Source of the DNA: a virus
IMG/VR virus record: IMGVR_UViG_3300028394_000036
Location: 62,001 to 126,000 of that record
Length of the DNA stretch: 64,000 bases
Strand: one strand, 5' to 3'
The number at the start of each line of letters is the position of its first letter. The stretch's first letter is position 1. Below are positions 7,759-16,258 of this stretch, piece after piece. Below the pieces are notes generated by a model. It searched no databases, was not told where the DNA came from, and saw only the letters and a list, made by a program, of their open reading frames with translations. The position numbers and the translations under genes are program-made.

Positions 7759-8764
7759 TGTTTTGCTCCACTAATACTTTATAAATATTGCGGGTTTCGT
7801 TATATCCGTGGATTGTAAATTTACAATTTCTCGGTAGGGTAATTTCTGTTTCGTGACAGTAATCATTTATTTTACATGGTAATGTTAGTACAGATGAACC
7901 GGCTGGAATTAACATTTCAATAAGCGGTAATCTTTTTTCGTTCATACCTTCAGCAACCAATGGGTTTAATGAAGTTGAAACATATCCATTATCAATCCAA
8001 GTACCAGCACTCAATAGTTTTTGTAAAACATCATCATTTTCAACAGTTCTATACAACACTATATTAAAATCCAATCGTTGTAATTCTTCTCTGAATGCAA
8101 AGTCTAAATTATAAACCGTCATTCCTTGCATCGCATTCATATATTCTGGCATACGTGTATCATCTTTTTTAGGTTTGCCCATTTTAAGTTGTTGGCGTAT
8201 TTCTTTTTCAGAATCTAATTCAATTTGGGAACGAACTAATTCATTTATATCTTTAGTATTTTTATAGTAATATTGTAACGCTATTATAGTTTCGTTATTC
8301 AATACTTTTTTACTAATCAAATTACTTTTAGTAATCGCTATTGCTTGTACCTTTTTTGCTATCTTCTTTAATGTTGATTTTGCTTCTTCATCATCTTTCT
8401 TAGAAATGTTTAAATCATACGCATCTAAAATTTCTTCGTAATCATAACTTAAAAGTTTTTCTTGTGATTGTGGTGATATTGATGTAGATTTCTTTTTCCA
8501 ACTATCCGCTTCTACTGGACTTACTAAATCAACGGTTTTTAATCCAGTTGGTGTTTCTTCCTCTGATTTATCTTCCTTTTTTTCTTTATCTTCACCGCCT
8601 TCTTCAGCAGGTTCTTCTTCTGGCTTTTCTTCTTCTTTTGGCGTGGGTTCTTCTGCTGCAGGTGCTTCATCCTCTCCTTCTATTAAATAAGAAGAATTAG
8701 TCATATCTTCAATGATTTTCCGTATTTCTTCACGAATAATTTCTTCGATATAATGCGAGGTCAT
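7751..8764 (-). CDS. VIP2-like ADP-ribosyltransferase, probably head-packaged
   Basis: A 337-aa protein in three parts. Residues 1-29 form an amphipathic helical leader (YIEEIIREEIRKIIEDM) ending in YLIE|G, a T4 gp21-type site. Residues 30-80 are a Glu/Pro-rich linker. The C-terminal domain (about 190-337) carries the R-S-E signature of ADP-ribosyltransferase exoenzymes: R239 in VLYRTVEN, S263-T264-S265 in YVSTSLNP, and E305-x-E307 in ETEITLP. An ExE motif is typical of enzymes that modify arginine. T4 packages its transferase Alt in the head behind a similar cleavable leader and uses it on host RNA polymerase. The same scheme here is an inference. AGGAG precedes the ATG. The gene sits between S21 and the scaffold. 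Confidence 0.85.
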   Translation of the reverse strand: MTSHYIEEIIREEIRKIIEDMTNSSYLIEGEDEAPAAEEPTPKEEEKPEEEPAEEGGEDKEKKEDKSEEETPTGLKTVDLVSPVEADSWKKKSTSISPQSQEKLLSYDYEEILDAYDLNISKKDDEEAKSTLKKIAKKVQAIAITKSNLISKKVLNNETIIALQYYYKNTKDINELVRSQIELDSEKEIRQQLKMGKPKKDDTRMPEYMNAMQGMTVYNLDFAFREELQRLDFNIVLYRTVENDDVLQKLLSAGTWIDNGYVSTSLNPLVAEGMNEKRLPLIEMLIPAGSSVLTLPCKINDYCHETEITLPRNCKFTIHGYNETRNIYKVLVEQNNG

Positions 8765-8783
8765 TAAAAATACTCCTGCTATG

Positions 8784-9011
8784 TTAGATATTTTCTACGT
8801 CTAATTTTCGCTGTCTTCTAATAGCAGCGTTTCTTTTTTCAGCTTTTTTCTTTGATGGTTTAATATATTCCATACGATTTTTATATTCTTCAAGAATACC
8901 TGCTTCTTTTACTTTACGTTTGAATATTTTAATCATAACATCAACCGGCATACCTGTATTTTTTACTTTTACATGAGCCGAATTAGAGTGTGTATATACT
9001 CTATCATTCAT
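8784..9011 (-). CDS. rpsU: Ribosomal protein bS21 homologue
   Basis: A 75-aa basic protein whose whole length fits small-subunit ribosomal protein S21: after a 15-residue extension, VKVKNTGMPVDVMIKIFKRK matches the S21 start, then the helix KEAGILEEYKNRMEYIKPSK and the Lys/Arg tail KKKAEKRNAAIRRQRKLD. S21 sits near the 3' end of 16S rRNA on the 30S platform and affects initiation. Phage copies are known from metagenomes and some cultured marine phages and are thought to replace host S21 and favour phage mRNA. AAGGAAAG precedes the start. It is embedded among head genes, between the DUF3008-like and ADP-ribosyltransferase genes, so it would be made late. Confidence 0.92.
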   Translation of the reverse strand: MNDRVYTHSNSAHVKVKNTGMPVDVMIKIFKRKVKEAGILEEYKNRMEYIKPSKKKAEKRNAAIRRQRKLDVENI

Positions 9012-9023
9012 AACTTTCTTTCC

Positions 9024-9632
9024 TTATTGTTTATTAATCTCTTTTATCTCATAGAATTTACTGAGATTTTTACCTATATTCTCGTAAATTGATTCCAAAG
9101 TTCTTTGTAGTTTTACAATCTTTTGTGTTGTTTGTTCAAAAACTTTCACAGATTCTTTTAACTGCTTTGAACTTCTTCTATGAGAAACACCTTCAAACCA
9201 ATCACCAGATTCTTCAACCATATTTTTACTTGCGAATTCAACCATTCTTTTAATTTCAGACACAACTTCTGGTAGTTGTTTTGAACGATGAACTACTGCA
9301 CGATATTCATTGTATCTACCGATTGATTCTATATACATTCTTTTTTGTTCTGATGTAAGAACTTTTGTACTAAATCTCTCTTTCATTACTTCTTGAACAG
9401 CATCGGCAACTAATTGATTTAATTCTTCTTTTGTTAATGTTGTTTTACTTTCACCAACTTTTTTTGGAAGCCCTTTGTGTTTTGTTGCTGCAAACTTTTC
9501 AATATCTTTCTCAGTCATTGATTTTGCAAGTTGTTCAATAGATTTATTAACTTTTGAAGCAGGAATTTGACCACGTTTAACTGCTAAAGCAAGTCCCATT
9601 AATTTTTGTTGTTTTTGTGAAAGTGCGGGCAT
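9024..9632 (-). CDS. DUF3008-like protein
   Basis: A 202-aa protein beginning MPALSQKQQKLMGLALAVKR, followed by PASKVNKSIEQLAKSMTEKD and KHKGLPKKV, a pattern of the DUF3008 family found in many phages. The rest (about 70-202) is long helix with many charged residues and could form coiled coil. Of the two adjacent ATGs I prefer the second (9632), 7 nt from GGAG. The protease stop overlaps this start as ATGATG, so translation is coupled. Function is unknown. Location between protease and S21 suggests a head core protein or packaged factor. Confidence 0.75.
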   Translation of the reverse strand: MPALSQKQQKLMGLALAVKRGQIPASKVNKSIEQLAKSMTEKDIEKFAATKHKGLPKKVGESKTTLTKEELNQLVADAVQEVMKERFSTKVLTSEQKRMYIESIGRYNEYRAVVHRSKQLPEVVSEIKRMVEFASKNMVEESGDWFEGVSHRRSSKQLKESVKVFEQTTQKIVKLQRTLESIYENIGKNLSKFYEIKEINKQ

Positions 9633-10294
9633 CATTTATCTCCAAATATACATTCACAAATATTTCCAATTTCACAAATAATATTTGTAATATTGTTGTT
9701 AATACGTTGAATTTTAGGATCAATCTTAGAAATAGTTTCTAAACTAACACCCTCCCTAATCAAACCTTCGTTCTGATGACCATCTGCATACATGAATGCA
9801 CCTTGTGTGGATGGATTCGATACAAAGTCCCAACCTATTAATTCAAAGTCCTCTTGTACTTCAACTGTATTCTCACTTATTTCTTCAACCGAACCTAAAC
9901 CACGAGAAGAAATACCAAGGCGAATTCCTGCACCAAGCAGTTGTTTTAGAATGTTACCAGATGGGGTTGGGAGTATCTCTACTGTACCAATTACATCATT
10001 GCCTTTCCAATCTACACTCAATACATTATGAGAAACATTTCTTAAATTAATAACAGAAGAATCTGGATGATCTAACTCACCCAACGCTCTATTTTCTTTA
10101 ATATTTGTTTCAGCATATTTTTTTACTTCACGCATTAAAATCTTTTTTGGGTAAACTCTACCATTTTGATTTTTTACTTCTGCTCTTTGTAAAACACCCG
10201 AAACTATAACTTTACCATCGTTTTTCTTTTCAGATTCTGCAATCATTCTTGGACTTGCACTAAATAGTATAGTATCTACGAGTAATTGTTTCAT
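9632..10294 (-). CDS. 21: Prohead core protease, gp21-like
   Basis: A 220-aa serine protease of the T4 prohead type (herpesvirus-assemblin fold). The family landmarks are VSGVLQRAEVKNQNGRVYPK near residue 30, the catalytic His in ALGELDHPDSS and the catalytic Ser in RLGISSRGLGSV. It cuts scaffold, capsid and internal proteins after (I/L)-x-E. The protein carries such a site near its own N-terminus (RMIAE|SEKK after residue 20), consistent with self-processing. I chose ATG 10294, with AGGT 7 nt upstream, over the GTG nine bases earlier. It begins MKQLLV, like the packaged protein at 17165-17740 (MKQLIV). Confidence 0.95.
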   Translation of the reverse strand: MKQLLVDTILFSASPRMIAESEKKNDGKVIVSGVLQRAEVKNQNGRVYPKKILMREVKKYAETNIKENRALGELDHPDSSVINLRNVSHNVLSVDWKGNDVIGTVEILPTPSGNILKQLLGAGIRLGISSRGLGSVEEISENTVEVQEDFELIGWDFVSNPSTQGAFMYADGHQNEGLIREGVSLETISKIDPKIQRINNNITNIICEIGNICECIFGDK

Positions 10295-10295
10295 T

Positions 10296-10793
10296 TTAAG
10301 CACCTAATTCGTGTATTTTTTTACTAATTCTATTAATTCGTTCTGATATTTTTACAAGACGATTACGTGATTCTCCCCAAAGAGTTCTTTGATCAACCGC
10401 CATTTCTGTTTTTAATCGTGAAGCATGTTCTACTACTTTCTCAACTTCATACATAATTCTATTTATACTTTTAATAGAATCATTTATTTTTCTGTTTGTA
10501 GTTCTTGTTTCATCTTTACGGAATTCTTTATATGACGCTTCGTTCAACGCACCCATTGCTTGAACATAGGTAGATTCATAATTTCTTTTTTTAGTTTTTG
10601 GAACAAGTTTATATCCGTAAACTTCCGCAGTTTCTTTATTGTGTTCTTCAAAATCATCTTCATTAGCAGCAAATGCCTTTGGAGTTTCATATCCAGCCAC
10701 CATACCGGTTACACTAATTTCATCAAGTTCTTCCTGAAACTGTTTGAATTCTTCGGACTCTTTTATTTTATGTATGAAAGTGTTTACATTCAT
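10296..10793 (-). CDS. Conserved head-region protein with 'VAGYETPKAF' motif
   Basis: A 165-aa protein. Residues 1-27 are a charged helix ending in ELDE|ISVTG, which contains an (I/L)-x-E site. It is followed by GMVAGYETPKAFAA, a segment I recall from proteins encoded beside the protease in many marine T4-like phages. The C-terminal half (about 90-165) is helical with regular Arg/Lys spacing. Its stop touches the protease start. It may be a prohead core component corresponding in place to T4 gp67/gp68, but sequence alone does not show this. Confidence 0.6.
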   Translation of the reverse strand: MNVNTFIHKIKESEEFKQFQEELDEISVTGMVAGYETPKAFAANEDDFEEHNKETAEVYGYKLVPKTKKRNYESTYVQAMGALNEASYKEFRKDETRTTNRKINDSIKSINRIMYEVEKVVEHASRLKTEMAVDQRTLWGESRNRLVKISERINRISKKIHELGA

Positions 10794-10797
10794 GTGA

Positions 10798-11118
10798 TTA
10801 CCTAATCACTTGATTACGAACTAATGCGTATACAGTACCACTATCTACCGTAACACTACTCAATGATAGTTCATGAGCAGTTTGTGTTGTTGCTAGTGTA
10901 GCAAGTGCTACTGTTCCACCACCAGATAGAGATGCAGTTCCCGTAGTACTAGTTGCTACAATAACCCCACCAACGCCAAAATTAGAGCCAGTAAATGCAG
11001 TTGAACCAGTTGTACAAGTAATTGATTTAAACCATTTTCCTGGATTACCAAATCTTTCAAAATCAGATGCTTGTGAAGCAGGAAAATTATAAGGATGTAT
11101 TTCGTTTATGCCTGGCAT
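10798..11118 (-). CDS. Small beta-rich structural protein
   Basis: A 106-aa protein with a polar start (PGINEIHPYNFPASQASDFE) and then alternating small residues Thr/Ser/Gly/Val (FTGSNFGVGGVIVATSTTGT), typical of a beta-sandwich capsid decoration or head-fibre domain. There is no signal peptide or catalytic motif. The ATG has GGAGTAAATA upstream and overlaps the stop of the preceding gene. Between portal-side and protease genes, a head-surface role is plausible but not shown. Confidence 0.6.
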   Translation of the reverse strand: MPGINEIHPYNFPASQASDFERFGNPGKWFKSITCTTGSTAFTGSNFGVGGVIVATSTTGTASLSGGGTVALATLATTQTAHELSLSSVTVDSGTVYALVRNQVIR

Positions 11119-11960
11119 TATTTACTCCATGATAAATCGTCTATTAAACTGTAATAACGAAGAAGTGCAGATATATGGTTTTCTTCTACTTTCTTAATTG
11201 TTTTGTATTCATCTAAAAGGTTTATCACTTCTGTTAATTTTATCTTTAGTGATTTATCTTTTACTTTATTTATGTTTTTAGCAAATATTTTCTTTATACA
11301 AATAGCTTCAGTTTGTAGTAAAGACTTTAAATTGTTTGTATTACTAACATTTCCCATATATTCCCGCAAAAGAACTTTTTGTGATTCACTCAAATCACCA
11401 TATTTTTTGTTGAATTTCTCAACCAAATATGAGTAAGCAAGTAAGCGAATTTCTTTTGGTTCATTGACAATAGACAGATCGTCAGATATAAGTTTTTCTT
11501 TATTGTTTGATGTTATGTTTTCAAGTATTGTTATGCGATATTTAGTAAATTCAATTGGGTTATCAAATTCATTATTTTCAAATACCTGATAGATTGAAGC
11601 AAGTAATTTATAGTTTTGAACTTTTGTTTGAAAAAATGCATCAATATCAAAATTCTCTTTAATAGTTTTAATCAATTGATATTTTTCTTCACTCAATTTC
11701 TTTTTATTTAACCCACGTCTTGCTCTTAAAGCAGCATCTATAAGCATACCTGCCTTATTTTCTGATTTTAATCTTTCATCGCAAAGTGTTTTATATAACT
11801 TATATTCTTTTATAAGTTCAGTATGTCTGTTGAAATACTTCTTCAAAATCTGTATCGCTATTGATTCATTTGAAGAAATAATATCGGATGTTATTTGACG
11901 AGTTAATAGTTCAAATAACATCGCGGTATTTTTAAACTTTGAATGTTTTATTTTTTTCAT
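11118..11960 (-). CDS. Conserved protein between portal and protease genes
   Basis: A 280-aa, lysine-rich, all-helical protein beginning KKIKHSKFKNTAMLFELLTR. The phrase 'NTAMLFELLTRQITSDIIS' is one I recall from proteins placed after the portal in marine T4-like phages. There is no membrane segment and no enzyme motif. T4 has the small core proteins gp67 and gp68 in this interval, but this one is much larger. It may be a core or portal-assembly protein. The upstream gap carries a 15-nt AT-rich element also found at 4734-4748, so it may begin a transcript. Confidence 0.55.
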   Translation of the reverse strand: MKKIKHSKFKNTAMLFELLTRQITSDIISSNESIAIQILKKYFNRHTELIKEYKLYKTLCDERLKSENKAGMLIDAALRARRGLNKKKLSEEKYQLIKTIKENFDIDAFFQTKVQNYKLLASIYQVFENNEFDNPIEFTKYRITILENITSNNKEKLISDDLSIVNEPKEIRLLAYSYLVEKFNKKYGDLSESQKVLLREYMGNVSNTNNLKSLLQTEAICIKKIFAKNINKVKDKSLKIKLTEVINLLDEYKTIKKVEENHISALLRYYSLIDDLSWSK

Positions 11961-11991
11961 TTTTACTTATACCTAATAAATGTACACTTCA

Positions 11992-12006
11992 TATAATAAA
12001 TATAAC
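11992..12006 (-). promoter_or_regulatory. Second copy of the AT-rich element
   Basis: TATAATAAATATAAC on the plus strand, identical to 4734-4748, lies 31 nt from the start of the 280-aa gene and just below the portal stop. It is a candidate leftward promoter only by repetition and position. Confidence 0.3.
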
Positions 12007-12011
12007 AAAAA

Positions 12012-13877
12012 TCATAATTCATCTAATAAATTATTTTCATTCAACATATCTGGCTCAATTTCCTCTTTAACAGTTGGTTTAAGACTTTCCGAAATGATTT
12101 TTTTAGTCTTTATTTTTATTCCAGACATACTATTAATTAAATTTCCAAGGTCTTTATTTTCTAAAGAAAGTGGAGAACCAGATTTATTCTCTGGTCTTAT
12201 AGTTTTTGTTCTTGATAATGTTCTACCTAAATCTTTACTACCGATTGGATCTCTTCCCATTGGATGATTATCCGTTGCATAATTTAGATTTTTAGCAGGT
12301 CTACCAGCACCTGGCCATCCACCATCTGGAACTTCTACGTCATTTATTAATTTTCCACCACCTTTAATTTGCATACTAGCAATATCGTGTGGTGTACCAA
12401 ACGATTCTTTCGTTATAGCTGGATCATTTCCTTCACTTTCAATTTGTTTCTGACGGAAAGCATGTTTAATATCTTCGAGAACTTCATTTTTTTCAAATTC
12501 TGCCTCATCTTCCGAAAGATTGAATATGTTTGCATAAATATATTTCATTGAGAATAACTTCTTTTCAATTAAAGAACCGGCTAAATCAACACGTTCTTTC
12601 ATTAAAGCAACTTTTTCTTGTTCGTATATAATAGAAGGACCAGTTAAATTTAATTCAAAGTTTACCAAATCTGCATTCTCATAACCTTGTGCATACAAAT
12701 GGACAATCGCAATCTTGGTTAATTCAGAAACAACAATTCTTTGTATTCTTTCAATTGTTCTTGCAAAACGAATATCTAATGCGGCAAGTGTTGCTTTACC
12801 TTCCGCTTTTTCATCATATCCCAAAAACGGCTTTGGTACTTTAAGAGCAGCAAATAGTTTACTTTTAAGGTATTCCACATCCTCAATTGCTTGATATTGT
12901 AAACCAGCAAGAGTTTCAATAGAAGTACCAGATTGTCCACCACGAACTGGTAAGTAAAAATCTTCTAATAAGTTTTGCATATTGAAACGTAAATTATAAT
13001 CACCAGTTTGCTCATTCATAACCGGAGTTTTCTTCATACGATTCATAATGTTTTGCATATATTGATCAACTTCAGCGGGTGGAATATTACCAATATCAAC
13101 TTTGAATATACGTTTCTCAGGAGCTCTCATAATTCTATGAATTAACATAGCGTCTTCCATAAGAACTAATTGTTTATACAATTTTCTTCCACCTTCAATC
13201 ATTGATTTACCATACGGAAGATAATTTGTATCACCGAGTAAACGAAAATGAGCTATTTCATAATTTTGAAATTCACCCTTTCCAAGTGGACCCTCATATA
13301 TAAACTTAGTCATGTAAATATGTTCTGGATCTGTTCCTTCTTCACGTTGCATTTCATATGGAGAAAAAGGAACAACGTTAGTTACACCCAATTCATCTTT
13401 TACGTCCAAATACAAATAAAAATCCCCATACTTAACTAAATTACGAACCCATGGCCATAAGTTATATTCTATATTCAAAACATCATAAAAAAGATTTTTA
13501 AGTATTTTACGAATATTATCATTGTCAGTTTTTATAGTTAAAACATCACCTTGATCATTTTTTAGTGTACTCTCATCTGCGTAAATATCCAATGCAGAAG
13601 AAATTATTGCGTCGGTATCCATTGCTTCATAATCTGTATATAAGTCTATCTTAGTTGCTGAAAATGAGTTGTATTGATTGTAAACAGAAATAGGTGTACC
13701 ACGAGTACCATGTAGTCTACCGTAACGATCGATAACTTTTGAAGTATGAGGATTGCCATCCGCTTGATAACGAGCAGTATCCACTACTTTCAATTGTTTT
13801 CCACCAACATTGCGAACAACAACATTTGTAGAAAATAAAGTTTTAAGTCTATCAAATAATGATTTCTTTTCAGCCAT
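12012..13877 (-). CDS. 20: Portal vertex protein, gp20-like
   Basis: A 621-aa protein with the T4-type portal layout: an N-terminal segment with KVIDRYGRLHGTRG, the conserved stretch YEAMDTDAIISSALDIYADE, then PWVRNLVKYGDFYLYLDV, and the clip/stem region with RAPEKRIFKVDIGNIPPAEV and KVPKPFLGYDEKAEGKATLA. It forms the dodecameric ring through which DNA enters and leaves the head. The C-terminal 140 residues are polar and partly disordered. It lies between the terminase and the head-assembly genes, the same relative order as T4 17-20-21-22-23. A near-palindromic ATATTTATATAAATA precedes the gene. Confidence 0.95.
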   Translation of the reverse strand: MAEKKSLFDRLKTLFSTNVVVRNVGGKQLKVVDTARYQADGNPHTSKVIDRYGRLHGTRGTPISVYNQYNSFSATKIDLYTDYEAMDTDAIISSALDIYADESTLKNDQGDVLTIKTDNDNIRKILKNLFYDVLNIEYNLWPWVRNLVKYGDFYLYLDVKDELGVTNVVPFSPYEMQREEGTDPEHIYMTKFIYEGPLGKGEFQNYEIAHFRLLGDTNYLPYGKSMIEGGRKLYKQLVLMEDAMLIHRIMRAPEKRIFKVDIGNIPPAEVDQYMQNIMNRMKKTPVMNEQTGDYNLRFNMQNLLEDFYLPVRGGQSGTSIETLAGLQYQAIEDVEYLKSKLFAALKVPKPFLGYDEKAEGKATLAALDIRFARTIERIQRIVVSELTKIAIVHLYAQGYENADLVNFELNLTGPSIIYEQEKVALMKERVDLAGSLIEKKLFSMKYIYANIFNLSEDEAEFEKNEVLEDIKHAFRQKQIESEGNDPAITKESFGTPHDIASMQIKGGGKLINDVEVPDGGWPGAGRPAKNLNYATDNHPMGRDPIGSKDLGRTLSRTKTIRPENKSGSPLSLENKDLGNLINSMSGIKIKTKKIISESLKPTVKEEIEPDMLNENNLLDEL

Positions 13878-13938
13878 TTAGCACCTATTGTATTTATGTT
13901 TCTTATTTATATAAATATGTATTAAAAATAGTTAAACC

Positions 13939-15534
13939 TTATTTTATCAACCAAGTTAAATCTTCATCGTTTCCATTTACTTCCATTGACCAACCATTAT
14001 CGTTTCCGTTTCCAAAACCATACATTGGCTTGTGTATAGAATTCGCTTTACCAACATAATCCAAACTCATACGAGTTTGTGCCATACCTTCTTTTCTTAA
14101 TTTCATAGCGGTGTCTCGTACCCATAATCCTATTGCAAAAGACATTACTAAATCGTCATTATAACCACGCTGTGCTTCTGCTTTTGCACCATTCCAAATG
14201 AATACATATAATTCTTCAATTAACCTTCTTGAATGAACTATTGGACCCCTTTCTCTGAAGTATGTTTCTAATTTAGAAATTAGAAGTGGACGAGTTTTCG
14301 ATGACGTTGTAAAACCAGGAACCATATTTTGCTTTAATTTTAAGTCATAGCCTTTTGGTAATTGTACCGATGGGTCTACATAACCATCTTCACGGTACGT
14401 ATAATATAGGTTTCCATAATTTCTGTCAATTATTTGTTGAATTGCTGCCCAACCAACATTCGCATTTTCAACAACAAGTAATGCGTCATTATACTCAGTT
14501 GCTATTGAAACTAATGTATTACCATAAGATTTCGTGTCCAACTTGCCTTTATACTCAGCAACTTGTTCTAAACTTTCAACATCAATTACATGGAATGCGG
14601 AGTAATCGTTTCCGTCACCACGTGCAACGTCAGCAACTACAATATAATCTCTCGTTGGGTCTGGATATTTCCAAATCCATAATGCTTCTTCACCACCACG
14701 TTTTTCGAGTGGATCCATTGTATGTGTTTGCTCATACCATTGTACCAATTCCCCATCAACAACTGCACGTCCAGAAGCTAAGAAGTTCCCATCACATTCT
14801 TGTTTAGCCATGTTTGGACCAAGTAGTATATCTTGTTCATCTCGCCATTCTTGATCACGTTCGGGATGGAGTTGCCACAATAATTCTATTGGATTAAATC
14901 CACCCTGACCTAATTTTGCGTCTACCCATTTTTTATGATAAAAATTACCAACACCGTTTGGAGTAGAATTTATAATTGCAGATCCACCTGTTGAAAGAGT
15001 TTGTTGTGCGGAAGCCCATATTGGTTCAATCTCTTCAATAAACGCTGCTTCATCTATCACCAAAAGTGACAACGCTTCAGAACGTCCAGAGTCCGATGCA
15101 GCCGACGCGGCTTTAATCTGTGAACCATTATTAAAACGGAGTGATAATTTATTATCTTCTTGAACTCCTGTCTTTAACCAACTTGGTAAATTATCATACA
15201 TAACTCTAACTTTAGTTACCAAGTTTTTAGCTGTATCTTGTTTTGTAGCAATAACAAGAATATTTTTGTCATTATTAAATAACATCATCCAAAGCGAATA
15301 TCCAGCGATTAACGTAGAAATGCCTAACTGCCTTGACTTGAGTACAATGTTGTAACGGTGTTCATTGAATTCATGTAATACATCTTCTTGGAATGGGTAT
15401 AATTCAAATAACATTTTGCCACGAGTTGGATGTTGAATCTTTGCATATCGTTTCATAAAGTACGCAGGATTTTTAGCACATTTTGCATACTCGTCTTTTA
15501 CAATTTCTTTAAGATTCTTTGGAATACCACTCAT
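13939..15534 (-). CDS. 17: Terminase large subunit, gp17-like
   Basis: A 531-aa packaging motor. The ATPase part has the Q-like segment YPFQEDVLHEF (46-56), Walker A LKSRQLGIST (65-74) and Walker B LSLLVIDEAAFIEE near residue 153. The RNase-H-like nuclease part has VVADVARGDGNDYSAFHVID near 300, LVVENANVGWAAIQQI near 350, and GYNDDLVMSFAIGLW near 460, which together supply its acidic metal ligands. It is shorter than T4 gp17 and lacks an obvious N-terminal extension. No small terminase is in this window. Its start overlaps the stop of the upstream small gene by 4 nt. Confidence 0.96.
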   Translation of the reverse strand: MSGIPKNLKEIVKDEYAKCAKNPAYFMKRYAKIQHPTRGKMLFELYPFQEDVLHEFNEHRYNIVLKSRQLGISTLIAGYSLWMMLFNNDKNILVIATKQDTAKNLVTKVRVMYDNLPSWLKTGVQEDNKLSLRFNNGSQIKAASAASDSGRSEALSLLVIDEAAFIEEIEPIWASAQQTLSTGGSAIINSTPNGVGNFYHKKWVDAKLGQGGFNPIELLWQLHPERDQEWRDEQDILLGPNMAKQECDGNFLASGRAVVDGELVQWYEQTHTMDPLEKRGGEEALWIWKYPDPTRDYIVVADVARGDGNDYSAFHVIDVESLEQVAEYKGKLDTKSYGNTLVSIATEYNDALLVVENANVGWAAIQQIIDRNYGNLYYTYREDGYVDPSVQLPKGYDLKLKQNMVPGFTTSSKTRPLLISKLETYFRERGPIVHSRRLIEELYVFIWNGAKAEAQRGYNDDLVMSFAIGLWVRDTAMKLRKEGMAQTRMSLDYVGKANSIHKPMYGFGNGNDNGWSMEVNGNDEDLTWLIK

Positions 15535-15920
15535 TTAGTAACCAATATTATTGAAATCACAGTTGCGGCTCCACTCATAAACCACAATAATTTATTATCG
15601 TACCAACGTGGTTGTAATTCATCCACAGTTCTTTGTAGTGCATCGGATTGAATTCTACAAGCATCAAACGCTTTTTGGCGATTCGATAACATTAAATTAT
15701 ACCAATTAACTCTTGTTTTATGTAAATCAATCAAAGTGTCTTGTTCACTTACTATCAATTTCAAATAATCAATTGAATCCTTTAATGTCTGTATTTTATT
15801 AGCAAGAATTGTAATTTCTATTTTGTTGAAGCAAACAACAGAATCTATTTTTTTAATAGTTTCTTTTTCCTTAGAAAACATAATTGTAGTTGCAAATAAA
15901 AAAACTAATATATATTTCAT
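15531..15920 (-). CDS. Exported coiled-coil protein with C-terminal anchor (spanin-like?)
   Basis: A 129-aa protein with an N-terminal hydrophobic signal (about 2-16, KYILVFLFATTIMFS), a helical periplasmic-type middle with regular Leu/Ile spacing (about 30-105), and a C-terminal membrane segment (LLWFMSGAATVISIILV). This resembles the outline of spanins, which fuse inner and outer membranes at lysis, but there is no lipobox cysteine after the signal. It is paired with another membrane/coiled-coil gene 3 nt away, directly before the terminase. A lysis role is an inference. It could also be an envelope-associated exclusion protein. Confidence 0.5.
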   Translation of the reverse strand: MKYILVFLFATTIMFSKEKETIKKIDSVVCFNKIEITILANKIQTLKDSIDYLKLIVSEQDTLIDLHKTRVNWYNLMLSNRQKAFDACRIQSDALQRTVDELQPRWYDNKLLWFMSGAATVISIILVTK

Positions 15921-15923
15921 AAC

Positions 15924-16256
15924 TTACTCTTTTATAAAATTCTGAATGTACTTTGTTGCTGAATCTGGATTATTGATTTTCGGTGTTTTAAATATATAAA
16001 AGTTTTTCTTAATATATTTTACCTTCTCGGTTTGCGACTTTATAATCGAATCTAATCTATCAGAGTGTTCTTTTAGAATTATGTACTCCGCTTGATACAT
16101 TTGAATTACACCTTCCAAACTATCTTTTGTTTTTGTGTATTGTTTAATTTCTTCTGCTGAATTCTGTGTGTCCTTAAACATATAGAATACAAATAACAAA
16201 CCAACTAAAGTTGCAACTCCCTTTAGAATCCATTCTAATCTTTTATCTGCTTCCAT
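15924..16256 (-). CDS. N-terminally anchored coiled-coil protein (Rz-like?)
   Basis: A 110-aa protein with a short cytoplasmic start (MEADKRLEWI), one membrane helix (about 11-27, LKGVATLVGLLFVFYMF) and a helical coiled-coil outside domain. This is the topology of inner-membrane spanins (Rz). AAGG lies 7 nt upstream of the ATG. The neighbouring gene has a signal plus a C-terminal anchor, so the two could act together. No holin or soluble endolysin is visible next to them, which weakens the lysis-cassette reading. Family similarity cannot be checked by eye for such low-complexity proteins. Confidence 0.5.
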   Translation of the reverse strand: MEADKRLEWILKGVATLVGLLFVFYMFKDTQNSAEEIKQYTKTKDSLEGVIQMYQAEYIILKEHSDRLDSIIKSQTEKVKYIKKNFYIFKTPKINNPDSATKYIQNFIKE

Positions 16257-16258
16257 AA

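Noticed and set aside
7751-8764. Chaperone or scaffold identity for the Glu/Pro-rich ADP-ribosyltransferase
   Set aside because: The acidic part is only a short linker. The C-terminal R, STS and ExE motifs are in the correct order for a transferase.
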